A stretch of 64,000 nucleotides of DNA from assembly GCF_004337985.1 (NCBI RefSeq), contig NW_021940921.1, positions 1,319,758 to 1,383,757 on the forward strand, in the 5' to 3' direction. The DNA is from Pyricularia pennisetigena (lineage: Eukaryota; Ascomycota; Sordariomycetes; Magnaporthales; Pyriculariaceae). The position numbers and the translations under genes are program-made. Positions 24,088 to 35,700 of this stretch are shown here, piece after piece (position 1 is the stretch's first letter; each line of letters begins with the position of its first letter). The notes beneath the pieces were generated by a model. It was not told the DNA's origin and did no database searches. It saw only the letters and a list, made by a program, of their open reading frames with translations.

Positions 24088-24630
24088 TTAGCCATTTTGT
24101 ATATCAGAAATGGCGCTAAGAGGCCTTTGTGCGGTATGTTGCATGATCGGAAGTTTGCGAAAGGAAACAGCCTCTTTTGATTGTGGCGCTCTGCTTAAGC
24201 TGTTCATTCCATGCTGGTAAGGGTGCGGAGGGCGTGGAGCTGCAGGTTCAAAAACACGGACGGATTCGGGGTTTCCATTGGTGATGCTACTAGCGCATAG
24301 TTTCGAGGCTGCCGCGAGTCGCTGGGTATGCTGTAAGGTCCGATTCGCGAGTTGTCGATAAAAGCAAGGAAAAATTTAGCGTAACTTGGAGTCAACTTAC
24401 AGGGTGGTAGTTTCCATCAAAGCACATTCCATTTTGGAAGTTAGCGAGTGCTCTGCATTTCATCGGCCATGTTAGCAGATTTTGTTGGTCTGCGAAAGCG
24501 AATTATGGTATTAGCCACAGCGTTACACGGACACTTCAAGGTGATATTTTCCCTGACCCACATGTATTTCATTGTCTACGTATAACACCGCACCTGACGA
24601 GGTTGACGGTGTGGTGTGGGTGGGGTCCAT
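24088..24630 (-). CDS. hypothetical small spliced gene
   Basis: Not visible as one open frame, but three minus-strand exons join in frame: 24630-24558, 24489-24401 and 24330-24088. Introns are 68 nt (GTCAGG donor, GGCTAATAC branch-like sequence, CGCAG acceptor) and 70 nt (GTAAGT donor, TTACAG acceptor). The product is 134 residues, starting MDPTHTTPSTSSGAVLY, with no membrane segment or signal peptide and a Pro/Ser/Gln-rich end. I do not recognise a family. The good second intron and an 80-codon open last exon are the support; a second frame in the last exon is also open, so the coding call is tentative. Confidence 0.33.
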
Positions 24631-25199
24631 AGCCACCGTTTCCACCCCCGAACGGCGCCGGGCCACCAACTTAAAACCGTTTTGGGTGAGCCAAGGCATT
24701 CACATATATCATACAATCGCCAATTACTCTGTCTCTTTGTGCTGTGGAGGTATTGCATCGTAGCATAAGCCCATGCATGCATGCCAGGAGATGAACGACA
24801 CTACCTCACCACCAACAGGTATCCGAGGGGTAGCTGTGGCTAAGCTCCTGACAAATTGGGATATACTGATAAGCGTCAAATCCTCCCCCACGCTTATATC
24901 CCCTGTTCTCTTTCATCCTATTGTCGTTGTTCTTCCTCCCATTGTACACACTGATTTAGTGCGCATTTCACGACAAATATTCGTTATCCATCGGAAACTA
25001 TTTTTAATGCACTCTTAGCTTTCCAAACGCCATTGTTTGTCCTTTGTACTCAGGGTTTCCCAAAACCCGATCGATGGCTAAGGTCTGTATAATCCGTTTT
25101 GGCACCGTGTACTCCCTAACCTCGTGTATTTTTAACCGCTTTTGTACCTTTGTACACTGCACGACTTGTTGACGCCGCATCACTCTTTGTTAGTCACCG

Positions 25200-25418
25200 A
25201 TGAGCAGCCCACCCCCGCGCCCTGCAGGGCGTCCCGATTTCGAAATTGCCATTCTATGCGCCCTGCCCGTTGAAGCCGATGCAGTGCTTTCAATCTTCGA
25301 CGAGGATTGGGACGAAAACGCCGACGGCCAACCCTACGACAAGGCCGTAGGAGATCCCAATGCTTACACCACCGGCCTCCAAAGGCCTGTTTCCGTAGGC
25401 TGGTCCTGGCCGTTCTGA
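25200..25418 (+). pseudogene. truncated PNP_UDP effector domain of an NLR
   Basis: The 72-residue frame holds FEIAILCALPVEADAVLS, then a DEDW segment and YDKAVGDPNAYTTG. This is the start of the nucleoside-phosphorylase-like (PNP_UDP_1) domain that forms the N-terminus of many fungal NLRs. It then loses similarity (LQRPVSVGWSWPF) and stops, without the rest of the domain, a NACHT or repeats. It abuts the 3' end of the opposite-strand NLR at 25608. The start codon and an upstream TATA-like motif (CTTATATC, about 24892) are still present, so a short transcript is possible. Confidence 0.6.
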
Positions 25419-25607
25419 TATGTTTGAAACAAGTTGTCGAGGTATTACACAGTGAACTAGATAATAAACCGACTTATTCTCGTACATGTAAAATCTGATA
25501 GTTAAAAGTCGATAGTTCTGCCTGCATAACGATCACACCGAATCTGGCAAAAAGATAATAGTAACATGACGGGATAATATTCTACCTACTGCTGAACCCA
25601 TTTCTTC

Positions 25608-28600
25608 CTAAGTACCAATGACCTTAAACCCGACTATTAGGTGGGCGTAGCCATTAGTATCGAGCCAAACTATATGCTCATCAAAACTTCTCAGTCGCAG
25701 TTCATTTTGGAATGGACCATTGTACCGATTAGTAACTGCGTCGCACAAAAATGACCGGTTAGTCAAAACATTAACAGCCGCCTTTCGCACATCCGAGTTC
25801 TCGTCTTCAAGCCGTGCCGCTATGGATTCCAATATTGCATCCGACAGCGTTGCTTGTTTCCCCAAAACATTAACGGCCGCCTCTCGCACATCCGAGTTCT
25901 CGTGTTCAAGCCGTGCCGCTATGAATTCCAACATTGCATCCGACAGCGTTGCTTGTTTCCCCAAAACATCAACGGCCGCCTCTCGCACAGGCCAGTCCTC
26001 GTCTTTAAACCGTGCCGCTATGGATTCCAATATTGCATCCGACAGCGTTGCTTGTTTCCCCAAAACATCAACGGCCGCCTCTCGCACATCCGAGTTCTCG
26101 TGTTCAAGCCGTGCCGCTATGGATTCCAACATTGCATCCGACAGCGTTGCTTGTTTCCCCAAAACATTAACGGCCGCCGTTCGCACATGCCAGTCCTCGT
26201 CTTTAAACCGTGCCGCTATGGATTCCAACATTGCATCCGATAGCCGTGAATACCGGTATCTTAAGCATTTCAATATGGCAACATCCAAACCGGGCGGTCC
26301 TTTGTTCTGAATAACGAATTTCTCCAATATTCGAATTGGAAACTCCGGCTCTCTAGCCAGTAAAGAGTAGCTACGGTGTTTGTATTCAACCAATAGCAAT
26401 TTGGTTAGTTCCTCCTCAAGATTATCTCGATACAGCTCAAGCCTTTTGTGAGGAGCCTCGTTCAATGTGTGCATAAGCAAGCGTTGGTGTGCTGGGCCAA
26501 GCAGATCACGCGGCCTTTGCTCGATTGCTTCGAAAAAACGAACTAGCTCACCTCCATCAATGTCATTCAGCAATCCAGTGACAAATCGCCACACGATATT
26601 ATAACGCATGTCGTATTTGTGTTTCTGGAAGAAGTTGACAGGTTTGGTATTGACGCATTTTTTAGTCTTGAGTGCGACGCATTCAAGCTGCTGTCCTTGT
26701 TTCCACTGCCTGGCAAAGTATCGTGCTGCAAAATACTCCTGGAAAGTCAGGTGAATGAAATGATAGTGCTGCTCCGGAGGTTTCAAGGATGGATCCGATG
26801 GGCGCAAAAAGGATAGTTTTGCAACTTTTGCAAGTTCTTTCGCTTCCAAAGGTACTTTGTTTCTGAAATATTCGCAAATAATTTCTCGGTCACGTGGCCC
26901 AAATTCAATCTGATCTGAATACATTCCGGCGAAGGCCAGCGCCTCGAGAAATTGAAGTGTGTCTTCCATTTCGCGGCGGATCACGTACGCATCGGTTTCT
27001 TCAGCTTCGTTCTTGTCAAATTTGCCGACGTTCACAACGTCTTTCCTCAAAAGGCTCTCCCAAATGGCTGTATAAACAGCCGTCATGGTTTGTAGCGCTT
27101 CTGTGACGTGAGTTTTGGCATCGCCATTGTTCCATATATAACAAAGTGCGTCGAGTTGAATCGGGATGCGTACAAGACCTTGCATCAATTGGTGTCTTTG
27201 GAGGAAGGATTGGATGTCGGCGATTGAGCCCGAGTCTAAGCCGGAGGCCCGAAGATAACTTCCAACCTGCTCTGGATAAAATCCAATCGTTTCAAGCTCT
27301 AGGTCCAAACGATGTATTGCACTTGGCAGTCTAGCGTGCGGCCGGGAAGTGAGAATGATGTTTTGCTGATTAAGCAGTTGCAAGATGAATTTCGACATAT
27401 CGCCCTTCAGATCAGTCGCCACTTCATCCCAACCGTCGAGAAGGAATAATGTTTTGGCACATTCTGTTTTGTCCAGTTCGTCCACCAATGCATGTGATAA
27501 ATCAGGGCTTTCAGAGAAGTATTCATGTGTATAAAGGTGTTGAAAACTATACCCCGCAATCTGACATCGATCACTTTGCTTGAGATTTCGAAGAGGTACC
27601 CAAAGCACGCGGTCGAACATATTGCTCCACATGCGACCGTGCGGAGAATCCTGGTGATGTGTAAAATCGTGAACGATTTTTTTGCACAGTGTGGTTTTCC
27701 CCATCCCAGCGCGGCCCCGGATCAAAATTCTGCGGGGGGGTTTCTTTTCCTTGTCACCAGTAGGTCGTGGGTCGAACAGTTCCGGAAGCGTAACCTGCAG
27801 CGTTTCCACAGGTTGTGTAATGTTCAATCGAGAGTTTAACGAAAACGGAGACGGTGCTTCTGCGGTTGCTTCTGATGGACGGTTTGCATGGTCACTCGAT
27901 TGCTTTACAATCGCTAAATTGATGTAACATTGCTCCATTGGCAGCAAGCCCCCAGAAAGCCTCTCGATCCGAAGCCTTTCTTTAGAGTACCAACGTCTGA
28001 TTGCGGCATCCGCTTGTTGGATTGGAGTCCCTTGCTGTATTGAACGGACGATTTCGCGGATTTTTTGGTGGACTAATATGTAGCCAGGGTCGTCTGGACC
28101 GCTGAACTTGTTCATCAGAAGGTGGCGCCGATCAAGTGGCAGAGGGTTCTGCACGAACTGGAGGGTTCCCGAACTGCGATTAACAAGCTAAGTAATGTTA
28201 ATTTCACTTAAATGCTTGTTCTAAAGCAAACTTCGGACGATGTTGGTATACAACTTACCACTTGAGGATTGCTCAAAAACCTTGGAATCCATGAAACTTT
28301 TCCGCGTAATAGGTCCGTTTTGCCGCTTTCATAAAATGTAAAAACTTGACCCTTAATTCCAAGGACCTCGGAAAGGCTTGTGAAACTGGTTACCAGCTCG
28401 CCGAGTGCAAAGGTCGGCCCCTTCAGGTTTGAGAGAAGCTGGGAAACCCGTTGGCGCTTAACAAGTCCTAAAGCCTCTAAGCATAACCCGGCCCAACTGG
28501 CAATACCTGCAAACGAGGTACCGGAGAACGGAGTAGCGAGGAAAACAACACCTTTTGTCGCCTTTTGGACAGATTTAAACTCTTTCTCAGCCATTGTGAG

Positions 28601-29146
28601 AGCTTTCATCAAAATAATACCCCCTAGACAGGATGCGATAAAAACAACAGGGCGATCTTCTAGCTTTGCATTGGACGCTGAGCTGGAATGCCGCCTTTGG
28701 AGGCCAGCAAGAAGGAGTCTTGCTAGCTCTTCAATGTGTTTCGGTGCAAATTCCGTAGATTCAAAGAGATCCGCAGGCCAATCGCAATGGAAAATACAGG
28801 CTTTGCCAAGTGCTTCCGGAAGCATATCTTTGTCAGCAAGCCAGTTCACTCCAGGGTTAGTCGGGTGTTTTGGATCTCTCCAGGTCCACGTATCAGGAGA
28901 TTTTGTGTCGAGGCCATGGATCGCGATAATGTCGATGTCTGTTTCTGCTGCAATTAGATTCGGGTCGAATTTGTGCACGCTGACATTGCGCGGATGTGGG
29001 GAAATTAATGGTATGCCAGTTGGGTTCTCTGGGGTTCGCGTAGTTAAGGTGGATGGGACGCGAACGAATATCTTCCTGAGGAAAAAGTAGAAGACCAAAG
29101 TCGCCACGGCAAGCGTAGCAACTTGAACTAGCTCAGGGTGCTCCAT
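25608..29146 (-). CDS. NLR: membrane anchor, SesB-like hydrolase, NACHT, HEAT repeats (intact)
   Basis: STAND-type NLR of 1155 residues; exons 29146-28259 and 28187-25608, intron GTAAGT...TTAG, no stops. Order: N-terminal membrane segment (residues about 7-28), SesB-like alpha/beta-hydrolase domain (IDIIAIHGLDT, CDWPADLF, FIASCLGGIIL, VVFLATPFSGTSF), linker LNKFSG-like block (MNKFSGPDDPGY), NACHT with Walker A RGRAGMGKTTLCKK, Walker B LFLLDGWDE and SRPH sensor, winged-helix-like region (FIHLTFQEYFAARYF), then five 33-residue HEAT repeats and a short tail (RSFDEHIVWLD). The hydrolase nucleophile position holds Cys (SCLGG instead of HSLGG). In fungi such proteins are candidates for non-self recognition: ligand binding by the repeats would trigger NACHT oligomerisation and the N-terminal effector. 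The paralogue at 32.8 kb diverges head to head. Confidence 0.9.
25749..26243 (-). repeat. five near-identical 99-bp HEAT-repeat units
   Basis: Five 33-codon units in exact register: 26243-26145, 26144-26046, 26045-25947, 25946-25848 and 25847-25749. The frame LSDAxLESIAAR...DVR.AAV.VLGKQAT is almost invariant; changes concentrate at residues 13-19, 22 and 26. Units 1 and 3 carry FKDEDW at the variable patch, and 2 and 4 carry LEHENS, so the array looks like duplication of a two-unit block. Unit 5 is the diverged last one. Confidence 0.92.
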
Positions 29147-29187
29147 AATTCTCGTGAGATTTATAGCATGCTAAAGGTTTACCGGCG

Positions 29188-29640
29188 ATGATGTTTTTAA
29201 GCTTCAAAACTATAACATATGGTTTCCAATCGTAACGCAATGTTAATGTTGTTGGGAGTATGTACCAAAGAAAGAGGTAGGAGAAAAACGGGATTTCGGG
29301 TGTGGGAGGGAATTGTGATCCTGTCCAACTGTGCTAAAATAATGAATAAACGCAATCAACGTACAAATTTTCGAGGATAAGTTGTTAATAACCATATGCA
29401 ACACCTTTGCCCGCGGCAGCTGCGCATAGCCAGCTGGAGGGGCTGTGTTAGATTACTGCATGGCTAGGATATTACAGGCTGCTATTGGCTTTCCAAGAAA
29501 AAGCGCCTCAAGAAGACTCGGAGAGGATTACTTTTTCTTGTTACACCCACTCAAAGCTACATATGGAAAATATCTATACTGCGCCACGTCCTTGGCAAAT
29601 GAATATTTAGCCCTTCCAGTCAATTTGCGTACACGCTAAT
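29188..29640 (+). repeat. dispersed repeat, copy A
   Basis: About 450 bp with roughly 80% identity by eye to 36463-36915, same orientation. Shared anchors include CAATCAACGTACAAA, CGGCAGCTGCGCA, AGCCAGCTGGAGGGGCTG and CACTCAAAGCTACATATGG. It covers the 5' flank of the minus-strand NLR. Several differences from copy B are C to T or G to A, many at CpA/TpG, which suggests mild RIP. Open frames in it are not convincing. Confidence 0.75.
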
Positions 29641-29835
29641 GCAAAGACACGCAACTATGCACTAGTCGAGCTACGAGTTGGTGGTCAGCAACCCGCGGTT
29701 AGAGCTCAAAATGCAGCGGCTGCCAATAACCAGCTTTAATAATATAGGCATAAGTTTCAGCCGTCATTTCCTCGCAAAAGATTTTACTATACAGCCAACC
29801 TACCATATCAAACTTCTCATCTCGAGCAATGTACC

Positions 29836-30923
29836 ATGGCCGCTCACGCAACACAAATCCCTCCAGTATGATGATTATCCCTGCCAATGCCTACGTGATG
29901 GTAACTAATCCATAACAGTTCCGAACGGGGCTCCTTTCCATCCCGGCTCTCCCGACAGCTGAGCCTGAGCATGTACTGCCTGCGTGCTTTGTCAAACGCG
30001 TGAATGGCTATCGCGTTACGGAATTTCCGGCAGCCGATGTCCAAAGCTTCCTCCAGACCGAACTATCGTTGGGAAAGCCACAAGAGTTGATGCCATACTT
30101 GTGGCTTGCAGGATCTGAACGTCCCGTCAGTCCGCTGCTTTCACAGATCGTTATCGGCCGCGATATTGTGCCTTGCGAGCGCATGGATTTGCATTTGGTT
30201 TGGCATAATCGCGGGACCATTTACATCAAACCCCTTCCGAGATTCTTGCTTGATCGAGGCTTTTGGGCCGAATACCTCGTATGTAAAGCGGGCTGTCGAC
30301 ACAACAGTAGTCAACAAAACTGCCGGCAGGAGCTTTGGCAAATATCCTTGGGGTTTCTATATTCCTATGTCTGTTTGCTCTCTTACGAGAGTGATTTTCG
30401 AACCGCAAACGAAAAGGGCTTGCTGCCTCGACTTGATGACGACTCGCCCATCCAATTTACAATATGGAAGCAGCTGGCGGACGAAATACTTACACATCAG
30501 CCCGACGCATTTCATCCACGGTTTAGACTTGGTGAACTGCGGCTTTCTCGCCTTAATTTCCTGTGTCGTTGTGTAATGTTCCAGCCGATGACCCCTTACT
30601 TCAGCACATTAAATAACTACGAGGGTTTATTCCGGAACAACATTACATGGCTTGTAGCCACTACGGTGTTTATCGCTTTAGCCCTTACGGCGATGCAGGT
30701 TGGCCTCGCGACCGAACATCTTCAAGGAAACGAAACCTTCGTGAAAGCGTCATACGGATTTGCTGTTTTTGCGATTCTCTGGCCGATATGCGTTTTCGGG
30801 TTGGCAGTTTTGTTCGCTATGGTTTATCTTATTTTAGACTCATGCTGGCTACGGAGATCAAGACGGAGGTGGCACGACCAGCTGAGACAGGGAGGTTATC
30901 TGGAGCAACGCGAGGGAATATAG
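29836..30923 (+). CDS. DUF6601 membrane protein
   Basis: Two exons: 29836-29865 (ATG in a perfect ACCATGG context) and 29919-30923, joined by a 53-nt intron (GTATGA donor, AACTAATCC branch site, ACAG acceptor), giving 344 residues. The protein fits the fungal DUF6601 pattern: IVPCERMDLHLVWHNRG, IYIKPLPRFLLDRGFW, a GFLYSYVCLLSYESDFR helix, GELRLSRLNF, then two membrane segments near the C-terminus (WLVATTVFIALALTAMQVGL and FAVFAILWPICVFGLAVLF) and a basic tail (RRSRRRW). The function of the family is unknown; the membrane location is predicted. It lies between the two divergent NLR genes and is intact. I found the first exon by splice logic; an annotation starting at 30000 would lack an ATG. 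Confidence 0.8.
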
Positions 30924-32771
30924 TGGTTGCCAGTCTATGTCGATCGGCTAGTTTTATGCTTCGAGACAAAATTTCCCGCAAAACCCAGTCTGCCTATGCC
31001 GAATTTTGACTCGCTGCTTCTCTGAAGCCTTCGAATACTTTACGAGCCGCTGGAGCTAGTGGATTCTTCTGAGGCCAAACATGAAGTGACTGTGCTTCAG
31101 CCAACAAGATTTTACTATCAGTTACCCAATATAATATACAGGAGTCCTTTATGGCCAGCTACTGTTTCGAGCGGACTGGGAAGAACACCAATGTATGTAA
31201 TATGCGAAGAATCCGACTGAACGCTTATCTTGAGCTACTTTTTTTTCGCGCGTTTTGAAGACCTCAATACCAAATCGATACGGATGGCTGGAACCCAGAC
31301 AGCTGTCCCCAGGGCGGCCACCCTTTGCGCGTTCATTTTCACAGGAACTCAGTTATCAGATTTTTTTCCACGACTGCAACTGCTTCAAAGAACACCTGAC
31401 ATGTTCCATGTTGCGGTTACCTGCTAATCGCCAGGCCAAGTTCCTATTTTCTAAACAAATCGCCTTAAAAGCCGGTTCGCTTGTTCGCAACTAGAACCTA
31501 CCTTTCTTTTTCATGAACCTTGTACCACTCTATAAAGGTTAAAAAGGAAAACTTGGTGTTGGGATGGTCAACTCCAAGGAAACGCTGCCGAAATTTAACC
31601 GTATTGTTTCGACATACTGTTTTTGGCCTTCTCAAATATAAGCTAAATTGGCCATGCTGCTGTGTGTCGGGATGTTGCACACCAAATGATTCCTTCTCAC
31701 ATCAATCACCAACACCTCCAACTTTTTCGCCTCCTTCCATCGTTCTTGGATCCAGTATGTCCTCTCAGCGTTCCTGCGACTTTTGTTCGATTTTTGCTGC
31801 AAAAGGTGATTGATTTCAGGTCGCGACTTATGTATCACCTAGCAACTTGCAGCCTAACTACCCCTACACACCTACAAATAACCTACTGACACGAGCTGTG
31901 ATCAACTTGTCTCCAATCATTCCCTGCCACGTAAACAGGCACCAATAAGTTGCGGCTTTTGGGAGCATGCAATCGGCTAATAGCTGCGACAAATAGTACA
32001 AAAGCCGAATTTTCTAGTACTGCTCTTGCACACAAACCAATCAGGGAATGTGAAATAGGGGCAAACCCACGCTCACAGCGTGGTTTGTGTGTGATAGATA
32101 TGCGTCAAATGCTGCGTGCCAAGACGCCCGTTCCAACCTCGCCTCATCCATATGCTTAATCAAGCGCTTGCTGCGCTTGCTTTTGTGCATTTTTATAGCA
32201 CAGCTGTGGGTGTAAACCCCGTTTTCTTTTTCTTTTTCATCTTTTGCGCAATGCGCTATTAATTAACAGCAAGCTGAATAATATATCCAGCACTGCCACG
32301 GTCTGGATTCTAGCTATACTATCTGACTAGTGCGGTGGTTGCCCGGTTTTATTCGTAATACAAGACATGCATGAGTGTTGGTGATCACCGCTTGTAGTTT
32401 CCATATATGAACCACTTCCAGCCGTTCTGGAACTCTCTAGGCGGCACACTGCATACGATAATTACTTCTTATAATGTACGGATGCAGCTTACATGAATTA
32501 TGTAGTGCTGAGACTAACGAACCCACTGCTGTGTTACTGCTGTTGTGCCACCCTTCGCAGTTTGCTGATCATTTATTCCATTTCATTCCTTACCCCTTAA
32601 CAAACCGCCATCCACCATCGCATCTTCACCCGCCATCGCTGAAAGCGCAATACACCAGCCTTACATCTAACGCAATTCACTCAACTTCCTACCTAATAAC
32701 CCCCGGGATCTTGTTGTCTTTGTGCAGCCATAACATCGAACCGCTTATCTGGCATAAACGACTCCGTGGAA
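30924..32771. other. intergenic stretch upstream of the plus-strand NLR
   Basis: No gene recognised in about 1.8 kb. The part near 32560-32760 is C/T- and A-rich with repeated CCATC words, typical of a fungal leader region for the NLR at 32772. Confidence 0.4.
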
Positions 32772-35700
32772 ATGGGGCCAGTTTGGACGATCTCGATACT
32801 GGCTGGAGTCGCAGCGGCTGTTTTCATTTGGCTGTGCAGGTCCCCGTACGCTCCTCAAACGACAACAGCGGCTTTGCCAGCAGAAATCCATGAAAAGCAG
32901 CGCGGCGTCTATCTGCAACAGGTCAAATTACCTAAATCACCTCCTAAATCACCTCCTAAATCACCTGCCGACAAAGAGCAAGGCATAGACATTATTGCCG
33001 TACACGGCCTCGATACCAGATCGCCAGAGACCTGGGAATTCAAAAAAGAGAACGGGCATAAAGTGAACTGGCTGCAGGACGGAAATATGCTACCAGCGGA
33101 AGTCTCCAATGTTCGTATCTTCACTTGTGACTGGCCGGCTGAGTTGTTTGAAACGTTGGACGCAGCAGAAGACACCATTGAACAACTTGCCCTACGGCTA
33201 CTTGCCGGTATTCAAGCACGGCCATCCGCAACAAACGAGCGGCTCAGTCGCAAGGACCGACCAATTCTGTTCATTGCGTCATGTCTTGGCGGCATTATTC
33301 TAGCGAGGGCTCTCGTCAGGGCCAAGAATGAGTACCTACCGGTTTGGAAAGCAACGGGCGGTATAGTGTTTCTCGCCACGCCATTCCGAGGCACGTCATT
33401 CGAGGATGTGGCCAGATGGGCAGAGCCAGGCCTGAGGACCTGGGCTTCAATTCGGGGTCGTCGCGTGGCCAGCCTACTAGGTTGGGTGAAGTCGTCGTTA
33501 GCCGACCTCACTTTACTTGTCAATGAGTTTGACAAGCTTTGTAACGATAAGAACCAAGAGGGCTTTGAAGTATTTACTTTCTACGAGGCGGGCTATACAA
33601 ACCTCCCAGCCAAGGCCCCTCTCCTATCTTGGTTGTTGCCACATTCAAAAAAACAAGTAGGATACTTTTCCAGCCTATATTTCCAAGTTTCCTTACTAAC
33701 AGCTATCAGTTGGTCACCATGAGTTCGGCAGTTCTTGACCGCGTCCCAAACCCACTGCGACTAGAGCGAACTCATGTTCTCATGAACAAGTTCCGTGGCC
33801 CCGATGACCCAGATTACAAAATGGTTGTGGACAAAATTTCAGACATCCTCAGAAACATCCGCGAGGGAGCGCCGCTTGAGCAAGCAAAATCATGGATATA
33901 CGAAAACCATTACAGCGAGGACAGGCTGCGGATCGAAAGGCTTTCCGGTGATCCTTTGCCAATGGACCAATGCTATATCAACCTCGCATTGGTAGCGACG
34001 CCACGTGATGACAATTCGAAACAAAGGTCTAAAGACCACCTGCTGCAATCCGAGCACTTCTCCCTTGCTGCTCGGCTCAAGGTTGAAACGCCCCAAGAAG
34101 ATCATCGGGTAGAGCTATCGAAGCTCTTTGAACCGCGCAGGCAGCCTAACGATCGAACGAAAAAGCCAAAACGAATACTTATTCGAGGTCGTGCTGGCGT
34201 TGGGAAAACCACTTTATGTAAGAAGATTGTACATGACTTCAAGAAGGGCATGTGGCAAAACCTATTTTCCAGCATATTTTGGGTGCCCCTGCGAAACCTC
34301 AAGACGTGGAACAATGGGAGGTACGGTTTGACGGAGATGCTTCGTCATATTTATTTCCAGCAACATGCCCATGGCGCCTCTCTTGCAAGCGCCCTAAGAC
34401 AGCATGTGGAGGATTCCACTGCCCGCGGTACCCTTTTTATCCTCGATGGTCTGGATGAGATATCGGAGCTTTTGGACAAGCAACGAAACCCCGATATATT
34501 CGATTTCCTTATCGGGATGTTGAACCAGACTAATGTTGTCATTATGACCCGACCCCACGTGTCACTTCCACATGATTTTCAAGAACCCGACCTCGAACTG
34601 GAGACAATCGGCTTCCGCTCCGATCAGGTGGACGAATATTTGAAAAACGTAACAGAGCTAAGGATTTTCGAAGAAATCCAATCTTTCCTCCAGAAAAGCC
34701 CGCTGATGCGAAGCCTCGTTCGCATCCCAATCCAGTTAGACGCACTCTGCATTATTTGGGACAAGACTTTAGAGGATAATTCGGGTTGAAAACGATGACC
34801 CAAGTCTATAAAGCTATTGTCGAGCGGCTTTGGAAGAAGGATATCAAGAGATTGAAGGAATCCAAGGCACACGTCGACACTATGGATCCCAATGAGGTTG
34901 AGTACCAAGTCAAGAAAGAGATTGAATTTCTCGAGCTTCTGGCTTTCGGTGGCATGTACAGCAATCTAATTGAGTTTCGGTCAGCTCACCGCGCGGCTGT
35001 CTACAAGCTCGTTCGACCTGAGGGTTTGCCAGTCTACGAAATCCTAGGACGAGTTTCGTTTTTACGAACTTCGGATGGCTCAGACTCAGTAGACACATCT
35101 ACCCGAAGCCACCATTTCATACACCTGACATTCCAAGAGTACTTTGCTGCCAAATACTTTGTGCGGATGTGGACAGGGACGGAAAAACAGCCGCTGCAAT
35201 GTGTTGATTTCAATCACCCAAAGAAAGGCAATTGCGAGATCCTCCCTGCAGATTTCCTCAAAAGGAATAAATACACTGCACGATACAACATTATGTGGCG
35301 TTTTGTTGCTGGGCTTCTGGGTGAAGGAAGCGAGGAAAATATCAGCAGTTTCTTCCAAGAGATTGACAGAGATCCTGTTGACGTTTTGGGACCAGCACAT
35401 CAAAGACTTGTTATGAATTGTTTAAACGAAGCAGTCAGCTTACCAATGGAGCTCCGAAAGGAGAGGGAAGAGCTACTACTACAATGGGTGTTTTTCGAAA
35501 TGAGCTTTACAGATTCATCAACTTTTGCAAGAGAATCAGAGCTTCCAGAATGGGTATTAGTTCGGGCACTGAGGGCTCCTGGTCTCGGAAGGACCTTTTT
35601 AAATGGATTCAGCCATTCTCAAAGGCAGTTATCAGACATAACCATGGCCGCCCTTGTGGAACTTTTGAAAGACGAGGACAGCTACGTCCGAAGCTCTGTC

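Noticed and set aside
25720..26310. Plus-strand open frame of 196 codons antisense to the NLR repeats
   Set aside because: The 99-bp repeat is a multiple of three and lacks stops in several frames, so the antisense frame is an artefact of the HEAT repeat array.
30000..30003. Start of the DUF6601 gene at 30000
   Set aside because: The codon is GTG; an upstream exon with ATG at 29836 and a good intron gives a complete N-terminus.
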